Shown: positions 8,375 through 16,143 of the stretch, one piece after another
Numbering within the stretch: the first letter of the stretch is position 1
Layout of the letters: every line of letters begins with the position of its first letter
Assembly (NCBI GenBank): GCA_027451525.1
Contig: DAIDJF010000059.1
Location: 1 to 34,050 of the forward strand
Direction of reading: 5' to 3'
Origin: Ktedonobacterales bacterium
GTDB lineage: Bacteria; Chloroflexota; Ktedonobacteria; Ktedonobacterales; Ktedonobacteraceae
Length of the DNA stretch: 34,050 nucleotides
The notes under the pieces: model-generated
What the model saw: the letters and a program-made list of their open reading frames with translations, nothing else
Database searches by the model: none
What the model was told of the DNA's origin: nothing
Program-made: the position numbers and the translations under genes

Positions 8375-10318
8375 CTACTGAATATGGGCTACAATTACGC
8401 TGATATTGCCATCGCTCCCAACTTTATTGGCGGCCTCTACCAGCAGTTTGGCCTGTTGCTGTGGGTCGTTGCTCTGCATCAACAGGGCGGCAATCTGTTC
8501 ATCGCGTAATACATGCCAGAGACCGTCAGAGCACAACAATAGCAGATCACCAGCTACGACTTCTAACTGGAAGGTGTCAATAGGCACGCTATAAGCTTTG
8601 CCCAATGTACGATAAAGCTGATTACGTTTCGGACTGGTGTAGATCTCTTCTGGTTGCAGTAAATTTGCTGCTACAAGTTGAGCCGCCATACTGTGATCGT
8701 GAGTAAGGCAACGTAAGCCGGTATGGGCCGTATAGTGATACGCTCGACTATCACCGACATGCGCAATGGACAGATGATGTTTATAGAGGAGTGCCGCTGT
8801 CAGCGTACTTGCCATTTGCGCATCATAGTCGGCGTTGCAGTGATAGATCACCTGATTGGCCTGCCGTGTGCTATCACCAAGCCAGCGTTCCAGAATGCTG
8901 TCGGGCGGAATAGTGCTCTGCCCTGGCTTGCCAGGTGCGGTCTGACTCGCGCCAGACGTGTTGTGATGGTGTGGCGTAACCCGTGAATAGGAATGAGAGG
9001 GTGCTGTCAATAGCGGTATCAGCACATCCGCAATCGTCTCAATCGCGAGTCGGCTCGCTTCGTGTCCTCGTGCGGCTTTGCCCTGGGGACTGCGCAGACC
9101 ATCCGCTACGGCAAATAGGCTAAAAGGACGCGGCGGCGGTGTCAGATTGCTACACAGCCCTTGCACAATCAGCAGCATGTCCTCGTTCTCACCTGCCTGT
9201 TTTCCCAAATCGCTCAAATATCCTACCTGGCATACATCAGTGATAAGCGGCGATGTCGCGTCAAGTGTGTTGCGACAATAGCGGCAGAAATGTGCGCCAC
9301 TGCGGTTTTCGCGCCCACAGAAACCGCATGGATTTTCGGGAATAATTGTTCGCGTGACCACATTTGCCATACTGCTTGCCGAGATAGTTGCCGCGAGCGT
9401 CGGCATGGCTGCAAGTTGGTCGGCGGCCTCAAAAGCGGCCTCAAGAGCATCAACAAAAGCATGTGCCGAGGGATAGCGACGCGCAGGGTCGTTATCCATG
9501 GCCCTGAAAACGATCTCGTCAACCGTTGCTGGCAGGGCGGTATTCAACGTGCTTGGCTCAGGAACGCCGTTGGCATGGTTGCGTATGAGTGCCTGATATG
9601 GGAGCAAGCCGGTCAGCATTTGATACGCGATAACACCGATGGAGTAGATATCGCTGGCTGGCTGTGCCTTGCCCTGCTCTTGTTCTGGTGCTACGTAGTG
9701 TTCGGTTCCCAGTGCCATGCCGCGCTGTGTCAGCGATTTCTCGTTTTGCATCGCCCTGGAAATGCCAAAATCTGTCACGACCAGACGCCCATCGTCCTGA
9801 TGAATAAGTAGATTTGATGGCTTGATATCACGATGTACGATCTGTTGCGGGTGATTATGAATGGTGTCAATCGCCTCGGCGAGATCATTGAGATAGCGTC
9901 GTGTGAGCGCGATATCCATGATGCGTTCGTTCTTAAGCAGATCACGCAATGTCCCACCGGTCACAAGCGGCATGACGAGATAGAGTAGCGCGCCATCTTG
10001 CCCAAAGTTGAGAACAGGGACGATGTTTTTATGGTGTAGCTGATGCGCATAGCGCGCCTCGCGCCTGAAACGCTCAACTGCCGTATCACGATCTGGATTG
10101 GTGGCGAGCGAGAGCGTTTTAAGCGCGGCTTGCATCGTTTCAAACGTATCGCTTATGCGGTAGACCGATCCCATCCCACCCATCCCAATCAATGTTTCAA
10201 TGCGGTAGCGGCCCGCGATGACAGCTTCCGGCAAAAGACACTGACAAAATGGGTTAGTACACTGTATTGTGCCAGGCGGATAGTCGATCTGGCAGCGTGG
10301 ATTTGGGCAACGTGGCAT
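8375..10318 (-). CDS. Ser/Thr protein kinase fused to PP2C-like phosphatase domain, with two zinc ribbons
   Basis: A 647-aa cytoplasmic fusion. An N-terminal Cys-rich ribbon (CPNPRC...CTNPFC, residues 4-27) precedes a Hanks-type kinase (about 36-300) with GMGGMGSVY, K67, HRD (162-164) and DFG (183-185), all expected for activity. A second zinc ribbon follows (CGFC...CRYC, 331-348). The PP2C-like domain (about 364-645) keeps NED (378-380), VADG (D406), HVGDSRAY (D523) and CSDG (D598). Its second motif has lost the GGH that normally follows DG, and in the last motif the metal-binding Asp is replaced by Gly (SDGNIS, G637), with Asp one residue earlier. It may both phosphorylate and dephosphorylate the same targets, or the PP2C part may be a sensor or pseudo-enzyme. 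Confidence 0.93.
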   Translation of the reverse strand: MPRCPNPRCQIDYPPGTIQCTNPFCQCLLPEAVIAGRYRIETLIGMGGMGSVYRISDTFETMQAALKTLSLATNPDRDTAVERFRREARYAHQLHHKNIVPVLNFGQDGALLYLVMPLVTGGTLRDLLKNERIMDIALTRRYLNDLAEAIDTIHNHPQQIVHRDIKPSNLLIHQDDGRLVVTDFGISRAMQNEKSLTQRGMALGTEHYVAPEQEQGKAQPASDIYSIGVIAYQMLTGLLPYQALIRNHANGVPEPSTLNTALPATVDEIVFRAMDNDPARRYPSAHAFVDALEAAFEAADQLAAMPTLAATISASSMANVVTRTIIPENPCGFCGRENRSGAHFCRYCRNTLDATSPLITDVCQVGYLSDLGKQAGENEDMLLIVQGLCSNLTPPPRPFSLFAVADGLRSPQGKAARGHEASRLAIETIADVLIPLLTAPSHSYSRVTPHHHNTSGASQTAPGKPGQSTIPPDSILERWLGDSTRQANQVIYHCNADYDAQMASTLTAALLYKHHLSIAHVGDSRAYHYTAHTGLRCLTHDHSMAAQLVAANLLQPEEIYTSPKRNQLYRTLGKAYSVPIDTFQLEVVAGDLLLLCSDGLWHVLRDEQIAALLMQSNDPQQQAKLLVEAANKVGSDGNISVIVAHIQ

Positions 10319-10350
10319 AGGTTCTCTCTTTATCTCTGCTATGATTGTGC

Positions 10351-10379
10351 AGTCTATCAGATAGACGTTATGCCGTCAA
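10351..10379 (-). promoter_or_regulatory. Predicted sigma70-type promoter for the kinase-phosphatase gene
   Basis: Read on the minus strand, TTGACG (10374-10379) and TAGACT (10351-10356) are separated by 17 bp. They lie about 35-60 bp upstream of the kinase start at 10318. This is pattern match only. Confidence 0.55.
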
Positions 10380-10409
10380 GAAAAAGTAACAGCAGACTGT
10401 GCGTGATAT

Positions 10410-10438
10410 TTGCCCCTCTCGACAAAGAGATGTATAAT
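10410..10438 (+). promoter_or_regulatory. Predicted sigma70-type promoter for the 8-TM membrane protein
   Basis: TTGCCC (10410-10415), a 17-bp spacer and a perfect TATAAT (10433-10438) lie about 75 bp upstream of the ATG at 10514. The promoter is divergent from the kinase promoter at 10351-10379, so the two genes share a 195-bp control region. Confidence 0.65.
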
Positions 10439-10513
10439 CTTTACGGTAGTCGCCGAGAGCGCATATCACTCATTTTTTACATTGAAGACGCACTTGAAGG
10501 ATACAAAGATATC

Positions 10514-11518
10514 ATGTTAGTAACCCTACCGCTCGTCCTGTTTATTGTCATGACGGAATTGTCGATAGGATCATTTGCCGTTCTTGTCCTGCTCGACTGG
10601 CGTAACGAGGTCAAACGCGGCTTCCTGGTCTCATATGCCTTGATCTATCTGGCTCTCACTGGTCTGACCTATCTGCTACAACAAAACTTCTCAACCCCTC
10701 AACTTCTCAATACTTTTGGTCAACTCGATAGTGCCTGGACACCCTATCTGGCCTTGCCGCTCTTTCTGTTCTTCTTATTGATGATCCCCTATAACCTGTT
10801 CCTCTGGGCTGATCGCAAAGCGGGCGTAGAAGGCGATGGGAAACAGGAGACAGAGGCGACAGCGACAGAAGAGACCGTGGAAAAACGTGTGCAACGCCCA
10901 TCTGTTGTGCGGATCTTGCGCATTGTTTCTGGCGTACTGGCCTTGCTATCTGGGCTGGTTACGCTTTTTGTCATGGCGATGATCTACCGTCCCCTGGCGG
11001 ACGCAAATCTCGGTGGTGTCTTTACGGTTGCGAGTTTCTTTGCCGCTGCTCTGGCATTGGGCGGCGTGATGACGGCAATGTGGCTTGGGCACTGGTATCT
11101 GGTGACACCAGCTCTCTCAGAAAAGCCCCTGCAATTCGCAACCACACTGGTCTTAATTGGCGTGATGGCTCAACTGGCCTTCGCATTGGCCGCTGGACCA
11201 ACAACAGTGCATACTATCTCGCCAAACGCGGGGACGACAACTTCATCGGTTGTGCCTTCGCTTTCTGCCGCCACGCCCGGACCGCATACGCAGAAAAACG
11301 TCGCTGGCACGGCTCTGGTAACGCCGCTCAGTACTGATGCAATTGGTTGGGTACGGATTTTGGTCAGTTTTGTCATGCCGCTGGTCTTGGGTGGGCTAGC
11401 CTGGAAGCTCATTCGTGATCGCTCGTTTCAGTCGGCGACGGGAATGCTCTATCTCGTTGTTGTCTGCTCATTAGCGGGCGAGGCAATGGCGCGTGGTCTT
11501 TTCCTGGTTGGTCTCTAA
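10514..11518 (+). CDS. Uncharacterised 8-TM membrane protein, distantly DmsC-like
   Basis: A 334-aa protein with about eight hydrophobic segments. The first is LVLFIVMTELSIGSFAVLVL and the last ends in GEAMARGLFLVGL. A charged loop rich in Glu/Lys/Thr lies near residues 95-130, and a Thr/Ser/Pro-rich loop near 235-265. Eight TM helices, an N-terminal 'xQ/E-x-AxGxF' helix and a C-terminal GE-x(3)-RG helix recall the DmsC/NrfD-type quinone-reactive anchors of molybdo-oxidoreductases. This is weak motif resemblance, not a firm assignment, and no catalytic or Fe-S partner lies beside it. I start at ATG 10514; the reading frame continues far upstream only because it runs antisense to the kinase gene. 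GAAGGA lies 13 bp upstream, a rather long spacing. Confidence 0.72.
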   Translation: MLVTLPLVLFIVMTELSIGSFAVLVLLDWRNEVKRGFLVSYALIYLALTGLTYLLQQNFSTPQLLNTFGQLDSAWTPYLALPLFLFFLLMIPYNLFLWADRKAGVEGDGKQETEATATEETVEKRVQRPSVVRILRIVSGVLALLSGLVTLFVMAMIYRPLADANLGGVFTVASFFAAALALGGVMTAMWLGHWYLVTPALSEKPLQFATTLVLIGVMAQLAFALAAGPTTVHTISPNAGTTTSSVVPSLSAATPGPHTQKNVAGTALVTPLSTDAIGWVRILVSFVMPLVLGGLAWKLIRDRSFQSATGMLYLVVVCSLAGEAMARGLFLVGL

Positions 11519-11530
11519 GAGACACGCTAA

Positions 11531-11567
11531 AAAACGGGTTCTCCCACATGCTGGAAGAACCCGTTTT
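11531..11567. terminator. Bidirectional hairpin terminator between convergent genes
   Basis: AAAACGGGTTCT (11531-11542) pairs perfectly with AGAACCCGTTTT (11556-11567) around a 13-nt loop. The A-run before and T-run after it make it a usable intrinsic terminator on both strands. It separates the membrane protein gene ending at 11518 from the SnoaL-like gene ending at 11586. Confidence 0.85.
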
Positions 11568-11585
11568 CGTTCAAATAATGCTTGC

Positions 11586-12191
11586 TTATTGCGGTCCAAT
11601 CTGCCGTTTGACTTCTGCCATGTCATAATAAATCGATTCGCGCACGATTTTGCCGTTTTCGCGGATAACAACTGTGACGCCGCGAATAGAAAATGTGCGT
11701 CCCGTCGCGGGCATACCTGGAAAATCAGTGGTATGCGTGCCTGTTGCAACCCATTCAACCGTCAACTGTGAGCCCTGCACGACGCGATTAGTGACGTTGA
11801 TGCTCAAATCACCGAGGGCAGTAATACTTTTGCGCTGCATAATCGCGCTACGTCCCACAAAAGGCTGGTTGAACATACTATCCTCAACTATTGCATGTGG
11901 AGCATAGTCATTTTGGAGAGAACCCATATCACCTTGCGTTTGTTTGGCGAGATGCTGCTGGTGTAGCTGAATATGCTTTGTGGATTCGTCGGCATGGGTT
12001 ACAGGGGCTGGTTTCGAGGCGAAGGCACGCGAGGCGGCAACTGCGGCAACTACTGTTGCTCCCGCGGCGGTAAGACCCATTGCGGTCAACGAACGAATAA
12101 ATTGGCGGCGCGGAAGCTTGCCTGCGCGCAGCTCCTCAACCATCTGAGGAATTGATGTCTCCTGATTCTGTTCCGGTTCCATGTTTTCCAT
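11586..12191 (-). CDS. Tat-exported SnoaL-like (NTF2-fold) protein
   Basis: A 201-aa protein. The N-terminal region has a twin-arginine motif RRQFIRSL (R28, R29) followed by a hydrophobic Ala-rich stretch, so it should be exported folded by the Tat system. The remaining ~130 residues look like a SnoaL/ester-cyclase NTF2-like domain: an amphipathic helix HLAKQTQGDMGSLQNDYAPHA, then FVGRSAIMQR, VEWVATGTHT and a final strand with GKIVRESIYYD. Such folds bind small hydrophobic ligands or act as isomerases or cyclases; the substrate is unknown. The start at 12191 has an excellent AGGAGGGTAC ribosome-binding site. A 20-residue upstream extension to 12251 would lack one. Confidence 0.85.
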   Translation of the reverse strand: MENMEPEQNQETSIPQMVEELRAGKLPRRQFIRSLTAMGLTAAGATVVAAVAASRAFASKPAPVTHADESTKHIQLHQQHLAKQTQGDMGSLQNDYAPHAIVEDSMFNQPFVGRSAIMQRKSITALGDLSINVTNRVVQGSQLTVEWVATGTHTTDFPGMPATGRTFSIRGVTVVIRENGKIVRESIYYDMAEVKRQIGPQ

Positions 12192-12419
12192 GTACCCTCC
12201 TACATAGTATGATATGTGCGTTGTGCGTTTCTGCTTAAATGCATAATACATTGATTCAAAAATTGTCTATGCTTGCCAGGATGAAAAGGTATCTTTCAAT
12301 AACTATCGTCAACTATAGTAACACAGTGAAGTATGTAAATGTACTCCTTATTTGTTAAGATTTGGCGGTAAATGAGCTGTTGTGGTTAATATTTGGCAAC
12401 CACTTGCTAATAGCAGACG

Positions 12420-12428
12420 TGGTACAAT
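12420..12428 (+). promoter_or_regulatory. Possible extended -10 promoter for the GxGYxYP gene
   Basis: TGGTACAAT has the TGn extension followed by TACAAT, 38 bp before the ATG at 12467. No convincing -35 is visible, which extended -10 promoters tolerate. The rest of the 12192-12466 gap is AT-rich and shows no further feature I can support. Confidence 0.4.
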
Positions 12429-12466
12429 CATGCCGAAAGAAGAAGAAGGAACGCGAAAACGAAACA

Positions 12467-14116
12467 ATGAGAGATGAGATACAGGATGTCAATTGGGACA
12501 CAGGGCGGATGCTCCCAGCATTTCAGCCTCCAGCCCATGTCGCTATCTATGACGTGCGTGGCGCGTCTCTGGATGTGCGTTTAACCGTTGCCACGCTGGT
12601 TGGATTGGTGAATCGCCCCCGTCCCCAGGTGTACATCGTGACAGGCGAGGATGACCTGTTCTGGTTGCAACATGGCTTGCAGCGTGTCCCGCAAACGCAT
12701 GTGCAGGCACAAAATGATGCCGTCCTCGATGCCTTGCTGCAAGACTATCGCCAGCGTGTGCAGGGGTTGATTCTCTATGATCCTGCCGTAATTGATAGTA
12801 TCAATATCGCGACAATGCTGGCGGGCCAGCGCGATGCAATCGTAGTCTCTCCCACGCAAGCCGCCGCTCTTCAGGCTACCTATCATTTGCCAATTATGAG
12901 CGATTTGCGTGACTATCACTGGCATTCGCGTTTGCAAGCCTATCAATGGGCGCGACAACACTTGCTGCCCCACTCTTCGGCACGTCTGGTTGCAGGCTTG
13001 GACCCGACAAATAGAGATAATTTACGCTCCTTTCTCGTCGCGACTCGCACTTTTATCTACTGGCTGGATTCGCGTCGCTACCTGCCAGACCTGCGCACAA
13101 GTTTGCTTTCAGAGCGGTGTCTGATGCGCAGTATTCTTTCATCGTTCGCGCCAGGTAGTGTGCATCTGGGCTGGTTTATAGACGAGAGCAGTGGTGTAAG
13201 CCTTACCTCTCATGCCGCTCTGCCCGTGCTGGCAAGTGACCATTGCACAAATCTTGAGGTCTGGACTGCTACTCAGCCAATAGTGATGGAGCAGCAGTTT
13301 GTACCTCAAAAAGCTAAAGAACTGGTGCAGCATGAGGGGCAGGTTAGCGATGAAAAGCGCGTCTATGTCTCTTTTACATGTAGTGAAGGGGATAATGTAC
13401 AATACTGCCAGCACCGTATGCAGCATCTCTGGAGTGATTCTGCGCGGGGTAAGGTGCCAATAGGTTGGACGATTTCGCCCGTGCTTCAGCAAGCTGCTCC
13501 GGCATTAGCGGCATATTATCAGCAGACGGCAACGCCGGATGATGAATTTATTGCTGGACCAAGTGGGGCGGGTTATATCTTCCCATCGCAATGGCCTGCT
13601 GCTCAGTTTGATGCATATCTAAATCGAACAGGACAAATGATGCGTGACATGCATCTGGATCTACTTGAGGTACTGGATGCCGATTTCTTGCAAAGCTCTG
13701 GCCTGCCCGCATTACCCTGGCTCGCTTTTCTCAGGCGCAGTGGCATGGCCTTTGAACGTGGAGAGGCCCAGCATCGCTATAGCGAGATTCTACAGGCATA
13801 TGGTGTGCGCGGCATTCTCAGCGGGGCAGGCGTGCCCGACAATACACTGACCATCGTCGATGGTATACCCATCTATCGTAATCTGGGTCTGGCAAGGAAC
13901 GTAGCACAAACTGTGCGTATGATCACACAGACGGCTGCAAAACATATGGAACGTCCCCTCTTTCTAAACGTCTACATCTTGGCCTGGAGTATGACTCCTG
14001 GCAATCTTGTAAAAGTGGTGCAGCAACTTGGGAATACATATACCTGTGTGTTACCTGGGGACTTGCTGGCCCTTGCCACACAAAATGCCTTACAAAAACG
14101 TTATGAAAAGAGATGA
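12467..14116 (+). CDS. GxGYxYP-family protein, putative glycoside hydrolase
   Basis: A 549-aa protein. The diagnostic stretch GPSGAGYIFPSQWP fits the GxGYxYP motif, with Phe in place of the second Tyr. The N-terminal part (AIYDVRGASLDVRLTVATLVGLVNR, PQVYIVTGEDD) matches the usual family beginning. The family is annotated as putative glycoside hydrolase from structure-based arguments; no substrate is established. Many members are secreted, yet no signal peptide follows the chosen ATG, so this copy may be cytosolic. A TTG at 12362 in frame would add a hydrophobic stretch but has no ribosome-binding site and precedes the predicted -10. AAGGA lies 16 bp before the ATG, rather distant. The 3' end overlaps the convergent ATPase gene by 16 bp. 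Confidence 0.8.
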   Translation: MRDEIQDVNWDTGRMLPAFQPPAHVAIYDVRGASLDVRLTVATLVGLVNRPRPQVYIVTGEDDLFWLQHGLQRVPQTHVQAQNDAVLDALLQDYRQRVQGLILYDPAVIDSINIATMLAGQRDAIVVSPTQAAALQATYHLPIMSDLRDYHWHSRLQAYQWARQHLLPHSSARLVAGLDPTNRDNLRSFLVATRTFIYWLDSRRYLPDLRTSLLSERCLMRSILSSFAPGSVHLGWFIDESSGVSLTSHAALPVLASDHCTNLEVWTATQPIVMEQQFVPQKAKELVQHEGQVSDEKRVYVSFTCSEGDNVQYCQHRMQHLWSDSARGKVPIGWTISPVLQQAAPALAAYYQQTATPDDEFIAGPSGAGYIFPSQWPAAQFDAYLNRTGQMMRDMHLDLLEVLDADFLQSSGLPALPWLAFLRRSGMAFERGEAQHRYSEILQAYGVRGILSGAGVPDNTLTIVDGIPIYRNLGLARNVAQTVRMITQTAAKHMERPLFLNVYILAWSMTPGNLVKVVQQLGNTYTCVLPGDLLALATQNALQKRYEKR

Positions 14117-15300
14117 ACGGCTTCGCCAGGAATGTGGAGCATGATCGGTGTGCCACTATTTAGTTTTAATGCGCGCTGCTGCCAGTGCATGATGGGAATA
14201 TCCACCTGTAAGGTTGATGCTAGGCGAGCCGTGACCATGAGATACGTGCCGCGCACTTGCATGCGTTCAACCGTTGCTGGCAACAGCGCAACTTTTTCTC
14301 CGTGTGCATCATATGCCTCTGCTACCGGTATGATACGTATCTCATCTGTACGCAGCGCAACGTCAACGGCGTCTCCTCTATGCAACTCTGGCTGCCCGTT
14401 AATATGGGCAAAGAGCGTAAAATCGGCTATACGGATACTGACTTCGGTCAGTGTATCTGTTGTCGCTGAAGATGAAATCGTTTGCACTTCGCTAATCTCG
14501 CCTTGCCAGCAGGGGCGCATACCGACAAGGCGTGCCACGGCGCGGGTTTGTGGAGCGCGAAAAATCTCCTCTGGTGAGCCGACCTGTAGCACTTGTCCCT
14601 GCTCGATCACGACAATCGTGTCAGCGAGTACACGTGCTTCCTGAGCATCATGCGTTACTAGAAGCATGGGAATGTGTACGCGCTCATGAAAAGCGCGTAG
14701 TTCTTCACGCAATGCTTCGCGCACTGCTGCATCGAGTGCGCTGAGTGGTTCATCGAGCAAGAGCAGGCGTGGTTCGGCAGCCAACGCGCGCGCTAACGCG
14801 ACTCGCTGCTGCTGGCCGCCGGAGAGTTGTGCTGGTTTCTGGTGCTCCAAGCCTTCTAGGCGCATCAGATGGACCAGTTCAGCGATACGGGTTTTCGCTG
14901 CTTGGCCGCGCAGATGCAAGCCGAAAGCGATATTTTGTGCAACATTCAGATGGGGAAAGAGTGCGTAGTTTTGTGGCACATAGCCGACACGCCGTTGTTG
15001 TGGTGGCAGAAATAGCCCTGTTTTACTCTCGTGCCAGCGCGTTTCGCCCAATGTGATAGAGGCCTCATCCAATGGACAGAGACCCGCCAGAGCTTGCAGC
15101 GTGAGGCTCTTGCCTGCTCCCGATGGGCCAAACAGCACGGTCAGGCCATGTGATACGGTAAAGTTTACATCGAGGGTGAAATGGGTCAGACGCCGTTGTA
15201 GTCTGACCGAAAGCCGAGGCAATGACTGGCTTGAGGTATCGTTGGTAGCTATCTCTTGTTGTTGGGCTTCTTCTCGCTGCTGGTGCTGACTAACAATCAT
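14101..15300 (-). CDS. modC: Molybdate/tungstate ABC importer ATPase
   Basis: A 399-aa ATPase that powers the importer encoded with 15297-17178. Walker A is GPSGAGKS (58-65), the Q-loop follows at GYVPQN, the signature is LSGGQ (160-164), Walker B is LLLLDEP (180-186), and the switch His is in LVTHDAQEA. The C-terminal ~150 residues look like a TOBE-type ligand-sensing region (ALRTDEIRIIPV, TVERMQVRGTYLMVT). The start overlaps the permease stop in an ATGA arrangement at 15297-15300, a sign of translational coupling. Sulfate-type ATPases are similar, so the metal assignment rests on the binding protein. Confidence 0.87.
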   Translation of the reverse strand: MIVSQHQQREEAQQQEIATNDTSSQSLPRLSVRLQRRLTHFTLDVNFTVSHGLTVLFGPSGAGKSLTLQALAGLCPLDEASITLGETRWHESKTGLFLPPQQRRVGYVPQNYALFPHLNVAQNIAFGLHLRGQAAKTRIAELVHLMRLEGLEHQKPAQLSGGQQQRVALARALAAEPRLLLLDEPLSALDAAVREALREELRAFHERVHIPMLLVTHDAQEARVLADTIVVIEQGQVLQVGSPEEIFRAPQTRAVARLVGMRPCWQGEISEVQTISSSATTDTLTEVSIRIADFTLFAHINGQPELHRGDAVDVALRTDEIRIIPVAEAYDAHGEKVALLPATVERMQVRGTYLMVTARLASTLQVDIPIMHWQQRALKLNSGTPIMLHIPGEAVHLFS

Positions 15301-16127
15301 ACCGAAATACTTCCTCCAAATCGTCGTTGCACAAAAAGAATCAGACCAATAACAATCCCGCTGACCCCTAGAGAATAGAGGGCCAGAGGCAATGCGCCCG
15401 CAACGCCGATACCTGTCAATTGGACATACGTGTAGACGGGGAGCGTATAGGGATGATAAGCCATCACAACGGTCGCCCCAAATTCACCTAACGCGCGCAT
15501 CCAGGCAAGAATGAGGCCAGCGCTAATCCCGCCACGGGCCAGGGGTAGACTCACGCGCCAGAATAATCCCCCTCGTGTCTTACCAAGCGTTGTTGCGACC
15601 TGCTCAAGGCGTGGATCAATCGCCTCAAAAGCGGTGCGTGCTGCTACGATGACAAAGGGCGCAGCGACAAACATCTGTGCCAACACAATACCCGCCAGTG
15701 TGTTGTCTACCTCCAGACTAGCGGCAGTGAGTAGACTGCCAATTGGCCCATAAGGACCATACAGCACTAATAACACTATACCACTTACGACAGGGGGAAA
15801 GACCAGCGGCAGGTAAATCGCGAGCGTTACAAATATTTTGCCCGGAAAATCAAAACGTGCTAGCAGATAGCCGAGCGGAATACCAAAAAGACCCACGAGG
15901 ATAGTTGCAATGGTTGCGCTCACGCATGAAGTCCAGAGTGCGCTAAGTGCCTCAGGGTCACTCAAGGCCGTGGGAACAGTGGGCCAGGGAAGTGCCAGGA
16001 AGAAATAAAGCAACGGTCCTACCAGATAGAGCAGTAAGATGGCTGCTAGTAAGAAGAGGACAATGCCCCAGCCGAAAGAAAAGCGGCGGGGCATTGCGTG
16101 CGCTAAATGAACACGTTGTTTGAGCAT
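15297..16127 (-). CDS. modB: Molybdate/tungstate ABC importer permease
   Basis: A 276-aa inner-membrane permease with about six TM helices. The EAA-type loop reads LEQVATTLGKTRGGLFWRVSLPLARGG without break in the gene and docks on the ATPase; RALGEFGATVVMAYH follows, as in ModB/CysT-type permeases. The start at 16127 is chosen for AGGA just upstream. A longer frame to 16412 would run back into the binding-protein gene and is rejected. It lies 16 bp downstream of the binding-protein stop at 16144, in one operon with it and the ATPase. Confidence 0.88.
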   Translation of the reverse strand: MLKQRVHLAHAMPRRFSFGWGIVLFLLAAILLLYLVGPLLYFFLALPWPTVPTALSDPEALSALWTSCVSATIATILVGLFGIPLGYLLARFDFPGKIFVTLAIYLPLVFPPVVSGIVLLVLYGPYGPIGSLLTAASLEVDNTLAGIVLAQMFVAAPFVIVAARTAFEAIDPRLEQVATTLGKTRGGLFWRVSLPLARGGISAGLILAWMRALGEFGATVVMAYHPYTLPVYTYVQLTGIGVAGALPLALYSLGVSGIVIGLILFVQRRFGGSISV

Positions 16128-16143
16128 AGAATCCTGTGCGTCT

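Noticed and set aside
9161..9811. Plus-strand 216-aa frame inside the kinase-phosphatase gene
   Set aside because: Antisense to a gene with clear kinase motifs; its translation shows no family pattern and there is no ribosome-binding site.
10043..10513. Long N-terminal extension of the 8-TM protein
   Set aside because: The extension runs antisense to the kinase gene and across both divergent promoters; the hydrophobic protein starts at 10514.
12362..12466. Upstream TTG start giving the GxGYxYP protein a hydrophobic N-terminus
   Set aside because: No ribosome-binding site and it would start before the predicted -10 at 12423; kept only as an alternative.
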